DNA from: Methanobacteriota archaeon
GTDB lineage: Archaea > Thermoplasmatota > Poseidoniia > Poseidoniales > Thalassarchaeaceae
NCBI GenBank assembly: GCA_002712285.1
Contig: PATC01000030.1
Span: 1 to 42,419, forward strand
DNA: 42,419 nt
Reading direction: 5' to 3'
In this document: positions 32,983 through 42,419 of the stretch, one piece after another
How the letters are laid out: each line of letters starts with the position of its first letter
Numbering within the stretch: position 1 is the stretch's first letter
Notes under the pieces: generated by a model
What the model was told of the DNA's origin: nothing
Databases searched by the model: none
Seen by the model: the letters and a program-made list of their open reading frames with translations, nothing else
Made by a program: the position numbers and the translations under genes

Positions 32983-33429
32983 ATGGAGAAGGTTGAGTGG
33001 ACACCAGTTGTTCTGAATTCAGAGAACGAAGAAGATACACCGCCCGGACTTGAAATGGATGCTTCTGCACTTCATCAGCGATTCATACGCCGCGATCTTG
33101 GAACACTCGATGCGGCCATTCAAGCTGATACATTCGCACGCCAAACCGGAGAACTTGTTGAAATGACACGGGAAGCCGGAGCACATATTCTCGCAAGTGA
33201 ACTATCAGGAGCATCTCTGGATGTAACTCCAATGCACGATGGAGTACACATTCACATGAATAAAATCCCATTGAAAGGACTCGACGTATTCACAGGCCGT
33301 ATTGATTCTACAGAATTTATTCGAATTGACCGTGAGGGCCTTGAATCCATTATCACTCCACTCCCAAGTGGAATCTCGATTGCTAATGCTCGATTCACTG
33401 ATGGCGGAATAGATATCCGCCTCGAATGA
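32983..33429 (+). CDS. Hypothetical soluble protein
   Basis: Not recognised. The 148 residues have an acidic N-terminal stretch (S-E-N-E-E-D-T-P-P-G-L-E-M), a helical middle (A-L-H-Q-R-F-I-R-R-D-L-G-T-L-D-A-A-I-Q-A) and a beta-rich C-terminal half (D-V-T-P-M-H-D-G-V-H-I-H-M-N). There is no signal peptide or membrane helix. It follows the helicase by 40 bases on the same strand and ends 5 bases from the convergent giant gene. A cytoplasmic role linked to the helicase is possible but unsupported. Confidence 0.65.
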   Translation: MEKVEWTPVVLNSENEEDTPPGLEMDASALHQRFIRRDLGTLDAAIQADTFARQTGELVEMTREAGAHILASELSGASLDVTPMHDGVHIHMNKIPLKGLDVFTGRIDSTEFIRIDREGLESIITPLPSGISIANARFTDGGIDIRLE

Positions 33430-33434
33430 TGTAA

Positions 33435-36400
33435 TCAGCGCCCAGGGATTTCCTCAATACTCTGAATCTCACTGACCACGTTTGCCAACGCCTGCTGAGC
33501 AGTAGCTGTGTGCTGCTCCCCCATTTCATGGGCAGAATAACGAGCCTCTTCGAAAACAGCATCGAGAGCCTCCAGAGCAGATTCGCGAATAGGAAGAGCT
33601 TGTCGAATGGCAACTTCAAACTCACGAACAGTCTCAAAGTCACGACGCAAGAAACCACTCTGCATCAATACTAGACAGAGGTCTTCATAGCAGTTGAAAA
33701 TTGCTTCACGAATCGAGTCGCCTGCTGCCAATAACTCCGCAGTGTAAGAGAATATGTCCTGCATCTCTTCTAGAGCAGTCTTACGATTCCTTAGACGATA
33801 ACCAACTACTGAAGCACTGATTAGTAGAAGAACTAGGAGAGCAATAGAGGTGGTTGAAAGACCCGAGGATACCTCTTCTAACTGCTCATACTGTAAGTCG
33901 ACTCTTAGGTTGAGTAAATCGCCTCTGTCATTAGGTGCAATGACGTCAGAAGTACTATCCAATGTGATGTTGAACTGACCCCAATGTGCTTGATCTGAGA
34001 ATGGCGGTAATGGCGCTTGGCTGATAAAGGAATACTCGAAGATGCCAAACTCATCCGTGAGTTTACCAAACTGTGTCAACTGAGATGATTGGTTAGACAA
34101 GATAGCTGAAATCGAAATATTGGCTAACGGTAAACCGTTATCATCAGCCACGACTCGAACAAAACCGATAATCTCCCTTGAATCTAATGCGACAATAACA
34201 GAATCAGCGGAGAATGAGGCCGGAATCATCAGGAAGGCGTCAATGCCGATTTCTTCACCAGAATTGAACCAACGGACATCATCTTGCGCGACTTGAATAT
34301 CGAACTGAAGATCTGCCTGCATAGGAGCCCTTCCAACCATTGAGATTGTGAACTGGCCAGTTGCATTATCCCATGAGACAATAGCAGTAGTCTCAGGGGA
34401 ATCCTCCCATAAGAGAGATAGAGAAGCCCCAGATACGACATTACCTGTTCCGCCCACCTCGAGTATACGACCTGTAATCTCAATCGGATGGGACGCATTT
34501 GAACGAATATTATTGTCAGATACGCCAAGTATCTCGACAATGATGTCTGCCCAGGTGTATGCAGTAACCTCTGCATCATCACCAATAAACTGGTCATTAC
34601 CCTCGTAACTCACACGAATCGTGTGTGCCCCACGATCAGAAGAGAACTCTACGGGGATCTCTACACTAAACCTCCCATTTGCACCGGTAAGTGCGGTTGT
34701 AATCTGCTGTCCATCAACCTCGATAATTACTGTCGCGCCCTCGATTGGGATCTGAGGACTAGTGTCCCCATCTACGAGCGAACCAGAGAGATTCCAAGTA
34801 TCTCCACGAGTGGCGAATCCACCGTTATCGAGATTAACTCCTGTGAAGATCGCATTGTGCTTGATGGTAATCGATGTATTTGCATCCCCCCCTAGATAGT
34901 AACCCTGTGGCTCCGCATAAGCGAATATGAGATGATCTCCAATAGAGAACGCTGGACCAACAACCCAGCTGAGATTCCATGAACCATCTGATTCGGTTGT
35001 TGCGGTCCCAATGATGCTATTATCCACACGCACAGTAACGAAATGACCGGGAATCCAACCATCTGGTAGATTGTCTCGTATAGTACCTGTAATCAAGACC
35101 TCATCGCCTACAGCAGCGGTATCAATCGCATCGACGGTGAGAACTGTCGGAGCGAATACCTCAAAAGAAGTCGAACTCGTCGATGGGAGGTAGAGCGGAG
35201 CACCTGCAAATCGCACCTCAACTGTCTGGGTTCCAAGATCCATATCCAATGGAACCGGATAGAGTATTGAAAACGAGCCTTCCGCATCGGTGGTAACGTT
35301 GGTCAAGAATTGACCATTCATCCATACAGTTAGATTCTGCCCTGGAACAGGTCTTTCTGCAACATCAAATAGCACTCCTACGAGACTGAGAAGATCTTCA
35401 CGAACAACCTCTGTTCCGCCTCCAAAGAGTCTTACTTCTGTAGGCACTGAGACATCGAATTCTAAACTCGCAATCGAACCCAAATAGAACTCAGGGTTGA
35501 CTGAATCACCTTCACCCATCGGATCTACCCAAAGGAATCCTCCAAGGAAAGATGCAGAAACATTGTGAGTTCCTGGGGTGGTCTCCAGTGGCAAAGTGTA
35601 TGCTATACTCCACGAACCAGTACTTGGATCAGATAACACAATCGTAGATGCACCTGTATCAATACCATCCATCGCGAGATGAATCAATCCACCCACTGGA
35701 TCACCGGTCTGATTCAGAAGTACTGCCCCATTTTCATCAAGTAAGGTCCCATTAACGTAAATCGTCTGACCTGCAACGAGATCGCCTTCCACAGAATCGA
35801 GTGTGAGGAACGTCGGCGCGAGAATTACAACGCGGGTGAACGTCTCATCACCTACAACTCCCGTTGATCCTGCAAGGCCAGCATAGCTCGCATTGATTGT
35901 CATGAAACCAACAGGCCAAGAAGATGGAACACTGAAGTTACCAACTGCGAATCCACTTGAATCCGTCATGATATCGAATGAAGTAAGGCCTTCAATCGTG
36001 ATATTGACTGTAGCATTTTCAACGGCGTCACCCGCATTATCGAAGAGCCCCAAGCCCACTGTCACATTGTTACCACGGATAGTACGACGATCAGGATCAA
36101 GATCTAGAGGGTCTGCAAAGTCTAGAATTGTGTAGCCACGACTGTCAAATGTAGTGCCATTGGTAGATGCAAGGAAATAGTTCACCGTCGGTGTGAACGA
36201 CGCATTGAGATTATGAGTTCCTCTCGGGAACGCCTGATCAAGCGTAATTGTAGCCGTCCAATTTCCATCATATACAGTACCATTTGTAGCCGTGAATGTA
36301 TCAGAGAAACCATCGATTGTAATCACCAATGAAGGTAGTAGAGAATTACCATTACGATCAATAATACCTGAACCATTCTCAGAAGTTAGCGTACCCGTGA

Positions 36401-39400
36401 CATTGAACGTGTCACCAGCAGTTGGATTCGCCACAATCGGATCGACAACAAGGATTGTGATTGTTCGAACCGTCACCGTACTGAATGTTCGATCTGTTCC
36501 AAGCAATGTGAAGTTACCAGCATAAGATAGAGTCATATCGACTAATCCAAGCGGGTGTGAGTCAGGAATACTGAAATTGAAACTAACAACTCCAGTAGTA
36601 TCATTGGTAATTTCATCTGGAAGAAGAGTATCATGGAATACAGCACTGATTGTCTGATTACCTAACTGACGATTGTTATCGCTAGCCTCGACAAGTGTTG
36701 CTCCGAAATCAATAGAATCACCGCGATTCACAACTACAGGGATTAATGGAGTCGTCTGTGTAAAGTCAGTCACCCCCTTGACGAGGACATTCTGAGTAAG
36801 ATTACTTGGAAGATAGAACGGACTAGAACCTTCTAGAACACCAACAACCAGAGTTTTGTTTCCACTAGATAATCCATCACCAGCAGGGTCAGTAGGCACA
36901 GTGAGGTTGAAGCTACCATTCACTGTAGTAGTAAACGAAGAAATCAATACTTCACTGGAATTGCCTTCAAAGAATATTGTGATGTCAACTGGACCAGAGA
37001 AATTTCTACTCGGATCGTTTGCATCCTCAACTTGTCCCTCAAGCAAGAAGTTAGAACCTGCAGTAAGGAAGGTCGGTGGAGTAATCACTACATTAGAGAT
37101 GATCGTCGGAACAAGAACAGTGATATTCAGATCTGTATGATTACCAATCCAACGAGCAGAACCAGTAGACAGTGGGTCAGTTACATCATCTGCCATAAGA
37201 ATTCGAACTGTGTAGTATCCAGGTGCCACTGAAACAGGAATCACCGGATTGAATCGTGCGATACCATCAGGAGAACCGGTAGTTACCGATTGTAATGATT
37301 GGTTGTTAGGGCCATCCCAATCCCAGATAAACTGGACTGCTGCACCGGTAATGTTACTCCCATCAGCGACGTCGCGGACACTTGCATTAACCACTAGTAT
37401 ATCTCCAGCTGTTACAGTTGATGGTGGATCGATTGTAGCCAAGACCGCTTCAGACTCGACACCAATATCGATTGAAGCACCCTGCTCAGTGTAGAAATAC
37501 GCCCCACCTATCGGAGATGCTGAATTGAAGTCCACCTCAATATTGAGCGAATATACCCCGGCTCCAACAGTAGTTGGAACCGTGAATGAAAGATTGTAAG
37601 TTCCATTATTCACGTCTAACCAAGTTCCACCCAGTGGAATTATGTCAGGAGCAGGAGGCTCACCCATCGGACCTGAAGGACCAGTACCCGGAATCTCAAG
37701 TGTGGCTGTAATAGAGGAATTGTTCCCTAATACTAGTGGAGAACCTGTGATGTTCGTATCTCTAATCTCACCTGTGACATAATTTGTGTCGCCAATATGA
37801 GTCCAACTCTGAGCAAGAACGGCAGAAACCGAAGCTAGACCTTGGATGCGAATAGTAGAATTGTTTGTGGCAGGATAGTACCATTGGGAACCTGAATAAT
37901 TAATCCAGAGAGGGTAATCACCAGCAGGAACGACAGGTGGGGTGTACTCAAAGCCATATCCGCCATCAACAGGGTCAACTGTAATATTGACTAGAACACC
38001 ATCAATCTCAGTCTCATATGTACCATTAAACGGCTGATCGGTAGTACCTGCATGATCAAACATTGAAATTGAAATGAATCCAAGCTGATCGCGAGGTATC
38101 GCATCTAGGAAGTAATCGAATGTAACATAACTCTTCAACCCATATCCAGATGGCATTAGTACCTCATCGTTGGCTTCTAGGGTAGCGGAATCGAAGATGA
38201 AACGAACATCAACAAATCCAGGAGTAATTGGAACCAGAGCAGGATCCATGAACCACGTAATCGAGAAATTACCCGGATTACCTGACCAAGTTGTGGAATT
38301 AAGTTCCCAGTCAGCAATATCTACGAACGGTGCACCCGAACCATTCACACGCATTTGGAGATAGAGAGTACCCTCCATTGGAACTGGATTAAGACCACGA
38401 CTGAGAACGGTTCCATTCATTGTAATGTTGTCTTTAATTTCCAAGAGTGTGTTATTTGATGACGGCCCCTCAAGAACGATGTCAAGATTAGGAGAGGGGG
38501 TGATGTTCATAGTCACAATCTGAGTTGTTGGACGAATATGGTAAAGTGGAGAGGAACCGTTGTTCAGATCATCTTCATGCCAACCAGGGAACTCCAGTGT
38601 ACCATTGAGTAAGCCTTGTGATTCATTCTCATCCACAGGGATAGTAATTTCAAAGAAGCCATTTGGACCAATCGAAGCAGTTAGAACTTGAGCCCCATTG
38701 ACCGTAGAGGTCCAATTGAAGTATACCTGATTGAAACCATCAGGAAGTCCATCACCATCGATATCCCATTCGTCAACCATGAACAAATCAATTGCTGGGG
38801 GCGAAGTCAATTCGACACGGCCACTCAAAGTGGTATTAGATCCAGCACCAAATATTGGTTCATTAACTGGTAGAGGAGCCTCTACAATGAACGTGACATT
38901 ATCTGTCACATTCACTATGTAATTATCAAACAAGCCATTTGTTCCAACATACCCTGAAGGCACCGTTTGGAGAACCAAGCCACCGTAACCAGGGGCAATG
39001 AACTCGGGAGGAATTCCCTTGGCGGAGAAATTACCGTTGATATCAGTAATGGCTGTGCCAACAAGGCGACCAGGGAGTGCAGCAGCACCAGGTACTGCTC
39101 CCACCTCTGAAAGAGGCACAAGATAGAGGTCGACCACGAGATTTGGAACCGCAGTTTGGTTGGCAGAATACACCATTGTACCATTCAAGAAAAGTTGTGG
39201 GCTTGTCCCGTTACGATCTACTGTCAATGGACCAAAGGTAGCATTGAGTATCTCCACATCCTCGGCTGGAGGACAAGCATCGAAAGGAACCCAACCCATG
39301 TCTGCATTACCAAGAGCTGAATTCGTCTGCATGTGGACCTCAACCCACGATGCACTGTTGAATCCGAAGACCTCGTAACCCGTTCCATGCCAACTTCCCT

Positions 39401-42389
39401 CGACGAAACCTGTGACCTTTCGAGCAGGAAGGCCAGAAAGTCGAGCCATGCTTGTTAGAACTGTAGCCCATTCGTCACAGGTCCCTTCCTTGCTATCTAC
39501 TAGAAGGAAATGCGTGAAGTCAGGACCTCCACCTTGTGGATATCCGCTGCCATCGTAATTCAATCGGGGGGTGAATGTGGCGTTACCATTCTCGATAAAG
39601 TCAACTAACGCTTCCATCTTATCGTATGCACTTAGCGCACCACTCGATGTCAAAACAGACTGTGTGACATTGTAAACCTCGGATTCAAACATAGTCATGT
39701 CCGTGAAATAATCAGGAACATCAAGTGCATAGGAACTGGATTGGTAAGCAGTACTATTTCCACGGACTGAATCAGAAAACCAAATCTCTGGAGCATTGCC
39801 GAAGTAAAAATCGATTGGAGCATCAGTGACACGGATATCATGTGTGTAGTTTGTGTGATTCAAACCTGCACCAGGGTCTGACCATGAAGAATAATCTGTC
39901 ATACTCCAATGCCCAGGTAAATTCGAATTGAGATTGATTGTAAAGGGGAAAGTGTATTCCCACGTCGTAGAATTATTGTGGAACTGGGAGGCAGCAACCC
40001 AATTATTGTCTGTAAAACCAGGAGTCATTGGGTTTAGAACAATCAACGATGAGTTCACTCCATAATCAACTCCTGTGTAAAAGTCGTAGGTATTTACTCT
40101 CCAATAGTGAGTTAAAGCCGGATCTACGTTGATTGTAGTGTTGTTAGCCCAGAAAGCAACCTGATTCTGAATAATATCGTCTGTCGGATCGAAGGGGTCC
40201 TGTCCAGAACCGGCGCAAAGTGTAGACCAAAACTGCGGTGGACACTCTTGATAGTCAGTTAGACCTCCTCCATCAGTATCTGGATCTAACCAGTTGGTTC
40301 CCGTGTTATTTTCAATAGCATCAGGGATGCCATCGCCATCTGTATCAGCTGGATTCAAATCATCAGAAGGATCATTCTGTGGATTCGTACCATCAACATA
40401 TTCCTGTCCATCCCAGACACCTCCTACATCAGTATCAGCTTGCTGATAATCTGTCAGATAAGTATCGAGAGAGCCATTGCCACCCATCCCGGGAATGTAG
40501 AAAAGGGCACAACCAGTTGTATTCTCAAAGTAATTATTCAGCCCATCCCCATCATCGTCACGATTGTTATCGCAAGGCTCTTGTGGGTCAGTACCGTTGA
40601 TAATCTCATCAAGATCGTTGACTGTATCGTTATCTGAATCAACATCAAACGGGTCCGATTGATAGCCCCAGTAACCGAAAGATTCCTCCCAGTCTGCCAG
40701 ACCATCCTGATCAGAGTCAGAGTAATCATCATCACACCATGGGTCGTTGTTATTGGGTTGAATTGTAGCATCCCAACACCATGATCCATTCTTGTGAATG
40801 ACCGTCTGAGTTGTGGGTGGAGGAGGTATATTCACACCTATCAGGCGATTAGGATTCGATGCATCATCTGCCCCTAAGAACGTGAAAGGAACAAGGGAAC
40901 CATTACTCAAATTGTAGAATCCAGTCCGAGAAGGTGCAGTAGGTCGCCACTCAAGGAATCCGGCACCAAAACCTGTAGCATTAGCAACTTCAAGAATTTG
41001 TGAACTAGCATCATAGTTTGAATGCACAGTTACGAAATCAAATGTTGAGCGACAAGGGTCTGTATTTACTCCTGCAAGAATCTCAAAACCATCCTCTGCA
41101 CCTCCAAAATCAGTATCGGCTACATCCCACATGGTACAAGTTAGATTCTCTTCCCAATTCTCGATACCATCTCCATCGAAATCACCAGAGTCTTCTGCAC
41201 GGGTTGGATCAGTTTCATTTCCATCAACTAACCCGTTACCATTCGCATCCTCATCACCATCGTCAAAGGGGTCATCATCTGTATTGTTATCACGTGGATC
41301 AGAAGCCTGTGGGGGGTTTCCATACTGGCCATTAACTTCCGTACCATCAAGAATACCGTCTCCGTCGGTATCTGAGTCTGTAGGATCTGTAAGAAGTGTA
41401 AGTGCCTCATGACTGTCATTGAGGCCATCACCATCAGTATCTGGACTCTGAGGATTAGTTGAAGTCACGCCATCAACCTCAGCAGTGGATGTCGCACACC
41501 CCCCTGGGCCAATACCTAGCACTGGATTACAAGGAGATTCGGTCTCAGTCCGCTGCTGACCTGAAGCCCCAGGCATGAAATAAGGTGTACCAGAATTCTG
41601 TGTGGTCCAAGTTGGATTCACGTATTCATAGATATTCACGAGTCCATCGCCATCGGGGTCACCGTTAGGCCCGTCAACACCTGTACGAACCGTAGGATCA
41701 AGACCGTTAGCAACCTCCCATCCATCATTCATACCATCATTATCGGTATCGTAACCATCAGGGTCTTCATCGATGCTCCCATCACCATCGTCGTCATCAG
41801 ATGAACAATCTGCATCACCGTCACCATCACTATCTGCTGAATCTACCAAACCATCACGATCATTATCCATGCCATCGGCACAAATATTGCCCATTGGATC
41901 TTCATCAGCACCATCCGTACCAGCTCCCTGATTCGCCTGCATAGCTGATTCTTCATCCCAATTCCTTGTAGGCACGGTTCCATTCCACCAGACACCATTG
42001 TCAAGGAGGTTAGGAGTGTTTGGATTATCCCAATTGGAGGGGATACCATACAAATACTCGTCTTTGTTGGATAAACTATCTCCGTCGGGATCACCAAGAG
42101 AACCATTCACTGTCAAGCTTGAGGCATCAAGCGGATTCAGACCATGGAAAAACTCCCAGCCATCTGGTAACTCATCGTTGTCACTATCCCAATCTTGAGG
42201 TTGTGTATTCAATAGGAACTCAAGGCCATAAGTGAGTCCATCGCCATCTGCGTCAGAAGAGGCATATGCTTCCCATGCAGCGAACTCAAACGCTGCGAGG
42301 CTAGAAAAGATCATCAACATCACAAGGAAAATTGAGCGAGCCTTAGCACGAGATTCCGGATTTCTAACGACGAACTGAGTACCAGACAT
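33435..42389 (-). CDS. Giant surface protein: TSP3 repeats, transglutaminase-like domain, Ig-like repeats, DUF4129-like tail
   Basis: The ATG at 42389 (behind GGTGAGG) gives about 2984 residues. A signal/anchor helix is followed by many thrombospondin type-3 calcium loops up to about residue 720. A transglutaminase-like domain has its candidate Cys near 971 (E-G-T-C-D-E-W-A-T), then S-W-V-E-V-H-M and G-W-V-P-F-D-A-C-P for His and Asp. A long series of about 15 or more Ig/Big-like units runs to about residue 2820, with F-S-I-P-Y/V-P... and G-T-x-x-D-x-x-G blocks. One membrane helix (S-I-A-L-L-V-L-L-L-I-S-A-S-V-V) and a cytoplasmic tail resembling DUF4129 (V-R-E-F-E-V-A-I-R-Q-A-L-P ... F-E-E-A-R-Y-S) end it. 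DUF4129 often accompanies membrane transglutaminase-like proteins. The role may be adhesion or cell-surface crosslinking; inference. Confidence 0.88.
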   Translation of the reverse strand: MSGTQFVVRNPESRAKARSIFLVMLMIFSSLAAFEFAAWEAYASSDADGDGLTYGLEFLLNTQPQDWDSDNDELPDGWEFFHGLNPLDASSLTVNGSLGDPDGDSLSNKDEYLYGIPSNWDNPNTPNLLDNGVWWNGTVPTRNWDEESAMQANQGAGTDGADEDPMGNICADGMDNDRDGLVDSADSDGDGDADCSSDDDDGDGSIDEDPDGYDTDNDGMNDGWEVANGLDPTVRTGVDGPNGDPDGDGLVNIYEYVNPTWTTQNSGTPYFMPGASGQQRTETESPCNPVLGIGPGGCATSTAEVDGVTSTNPQSPDTDGDGLNDSHEALTLLTDPTDSDTDGDGILDGTEVNGQYGNPPQASDPRDNNTDDDPFDDGDEDANGNGLVDGNETDPTRAEDSGDFDGDGIENWEENLTCTMWDVADTDFGGAEDGFEILAGVNTDPCRSTFDFVTVHSNYDASSQILEVANATGFGAGFLEWRPTAPSRTGFYNLSNGSLVPFTFLGADDASNPNRLIGVNIPPPPTTQTVIHKNGSWCWDATIQPNNNDPWCDDDYSDSDQDGLADWEESFGYWGYQSDPFDVDSDNDTVNDLDEIINGTDPQEPCDNNRDDDGDGLNNYFENTTGCALFYIPGMGGNGSLDTYLTDYQQADTDVGGVWDGQEYVDGTNPQNDPSDDLNPADTDGDGIPDAIENNTGTNWLDPDTDGGGLTDYQECPPQFWSTLCAGSGQDPFDPTDDIIQNQVAFWANNTTINVDPALTHYWRVNTYDFYTGVDYGVNSSLIVLNPMTPGFTDNNWVAASQFHNNSTTWEYTFPFTINLNSNLPGHWSMTDYSSWSDPGAGLNHTNYTHDIRVTDAPIDFYFGNAPEIWFSDSVRGNSTAYQSSSYALDVPDYFTDMTMFESEVYNVTQSVLTSSGALSAYDKMEALVDFIENGNATFTPRLNYDGSGYPQGGGPDFTHFLLVDSKEGTCDEWATVLTSMARLSGLPARKVTGFVEGSWHGTGYEVFGFNSASWVEVHMQTNSALGNADMGWVPFDACPPAEDVEILNATFGPLTVDRNGTSPQLFLNGTMVYSANQTAVPNLVVDLYLVPLSEVGAVPGAAALPGRLVGTAITDINGNFSAKGIPPEFIAPGYGGLVLQTVPSGYVGTNGLFDNYIVNVTDNVTFIVEAPLPVNEPIFGAGSNTTLSGRVELTSPPAIDLFMVDEWDIDGDGLPDGFNQVYFNWTSTVNGAQVLTASIGPNGFFEITIPVDENESQGLLNGTLEFPGWHEDDLNNGSSPLYHIRPTTQIVTMNITPSPNLDIVLEGPSSNNTLLEIKDNITMNGTVLSRGLNPVPMEGTLYLQMRVNGSGAPFVDIADWELNSTTWSGNPGNFSITWFMDPALVPITPGFVDVRFIFDSATLEANDEVLMPSGYGLKSYVTFDYFLDAIPRDQLGFISISMFDHAGTTDQPFNGTYETEIDGVLVNITVDPVDGGYGFEYTPPVVPAGDYPLWINYSGSQWYYPATNNSTIRIQGLASVSAVLAQSWTHIGDTNYVTGEIRDTNITGSPLVLGNNSSITATLEIPGTGPSGPMGEPPAPDIIPLGGTWLDVNNGTYNLSFTVPTTVGAGVYSLNIEVDFNSASPIGGAYFYTEQGASIDIGVESEAVLATIDPPSTVTAGDILVVNASVRDVADGSNITGAAVQFIWDWDGPNNQSLQSVTTGSPDGIARFNPVIPVSVAPGYYTVRILMADDVTDPLSTGSARWIGNHTDLNITVLVPTIISNVVITPPTFLTAGSNFLLEGQVEDANDPSRNFSGPVDITIFFEGNSSEVLISSFTTTVNGSFNLTVPTDPAGDGLSSGNKTLVVGVLEGSSPFYLPSNLTQNVLVKGVTDFTQTTPLIPVVVNRGDSIDFGATLVEASDNNRQLGNQTISAVFHDTLLPDEITNDTTGVVSFNFSIPDSHPLGLVDMTLSYAGNFTLLGTDRTFSTVTVRTITILVVDPIVANPTAGDTFNVTGTLTSENGSGIIDRNGNSLLPSLVITIDGFSDTFTATNGTVYDGNWTATITLDQAFPRGTHNLNASFTPTVNYFLASTNGTTFDSRGYTILDFADPLDLDPDRRTIRGNNVTVGLGLFDNAGDAVENATVNITIEGLTSFDIMTDSSGFAVGNFSVPSSWPVGFMTINASYAGLAGSTGVVGDETFTRVVILAPTFLTLDSVEGDLVAGQTIYVNGTLLDENGAVLLNQTGDPVGGLIHLAMDGIDTGASTIVLSDPSTGSWSIAYTLPLETTPGTHNVSASFLGGFLWVDPMGEGDSVNPEFYLGSIASLEFDVSVPTEVRLFGGGTEVVREDLLSLVGVLFDVAERPVPGQNLTVWMNGQFLTNVTTDAEGSFSILYPVPLDMDLGTQTVEVRFAGAPLYLPSTSSTSFEVFAPTVLTVDAIDTAAVGDEVLITGTIRDNLPDGWIPGHFVTVRVDNSIIGTATTESDGSWNLSWVVGPAFSIGDHLIFAYAEPQGYYLGGDANTSITIKHNAIFTGVNLDNGGFATRGDTWNLSGSLVDGDTSPQIPIEGATVIIEVDGQQITTALTGANGRFSVEIPVEFSSDRGAHTIRVSYEGNDQFIGDDAEVTAYTWADIIVEILGVSDNNIRSNASHPIEITGRILEVGGTGNVVSGASLSLLWEDSPETTAIVSWDNATGQFTISMVGRAPMQADLQFDIQVAQDDVRWFNSGEEIGIDAFLMIPASFSADSVIVALDSREIIGFVRVVADDNGLPLANISISAILSNQSSQLTQFGKLTDEFGIFEYSFISQAPLPPFSDQAHWGQFNITLDSTSDVIAPNDRGDLLNLRVDLQYEQLEEVSSGLSTTSIALLVLLLISASVVGYRLRNRKTALEEMQDIFSYTAELLAAGDSIREAIFNCYEDLCLVLMQSGFLRRDFETVREFEVAIRQALPIRESALEALDAVFEEARYSAHEMGEQHTATAQQALANVVSEIQSIEEIPGR

Positions 42390-42419
42390 GACCCTCACCA
42401 ACCCTCAGGGGTTCCCGTA

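Noticed and set aside
40250-42300. Repeated segments in the giant gene resembling a repeat array
   Set aside because: Again TSP3 coding repeats, diverged and in frame; no identical repeats separated by unique spacers.

Overview
The window most likely comes from an uncultivated marine euryarchaeon, probably Marine Group II (Poseidoniales) or a close relative. This is inferred from gene content, not from a search. Archaeal features are a tRNA gene without an encoded CCA, an XPD/Rad3-type Fe-S helicase, a probable RNase P Pop5-like protein, a divergent FtsZ-family protein, TATA-like boxes close to start codons (leaderless style) and very large secreted proteins rich in thrombospondin type-3 and Ig-like repeats. 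Aerobic heterotrophy is suggested by the Rieske/cytochrome b cluster, methylmalonyl-CoA/propionyl-CoA genes, glutamate dehydrogenase and a LysE/ArgO exporter. There is no CRISPR array, insertion sequence, rRNA or integrase, and coding density is high.

Layout. 1-5119: the start of a leftward gene, tRNA-Lys(TTT), a methyltransferase-biotin ligase fusion, a small membrane protein, a Pop5-like protein, a polytopic membrane protein with an acidic tail, a divergent FtsZ-like protein and a TPR protein. 5298-11909: an energy-conservation cluster with a secreted CxCH 'choice-of-anchor'-like protein, a small membrane protein, a Tat-type Rieske protein, a b6-type cytochrome b and a 941-residue fusion of cytochrome b subunit IV to an HdrD/GlpC-like iron-sulfur module, followed by a 2[4Fe-4S] ferredoxin. 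11916-17509: a GT4 glycosyltransferase, a glutamate-cysteine ligase of the Acidithiobacillus type overlapping an asparagine synthase, a 49-residue membrane protein and a possible polyprenol kinase-like protein. 17539-21211: MeaB and the B12 subunit of methylmalonyl-CoA mutase, divergent from an acyl-CoA carboxylase beta subunit, a small protein and a biotin carrier. 21258-24564: two small proteins, glutamate dehydrogenase and an HD phosphohydrolase. 24621-30084: a propeller/TSP3 surface protein with a glutamine/tryptophan-rich tail, a duplicated TerB-like protein, a LysE-family exporter and a rhomboid-like protein in an A/T-rich patch. 30169-33429: a tandem ribbon-helix-helix regulator, two hypothetical proteins and the XPD-like helicase. 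33435-42389: a giant surface protein with TSP3 repeats, a transglutaminase-like domain, many Ig-like repeats, one membrane helix and a DUF4129-like tail.

The genes connect in places. The biotin ligase fusion could charge the biotin carrier at 20792. The carboxylase and the mutase subunit/MeaB fit a propionyl-CoA to succinyl-CoA route, but the biotin carboxylase and the large mutase subunit are not in the window. The most unusual system is the Rieske/b6 complex whose second b subunit carries a fused, predicted cytoplasmic HdrD-like module. It suggests a direct electron path between a cytoplasmic Fe-S donor or acceptor and the quinone-reactive membrane core. That function is inference; the fusion itself is read directly from one uninterrupted reading frame.
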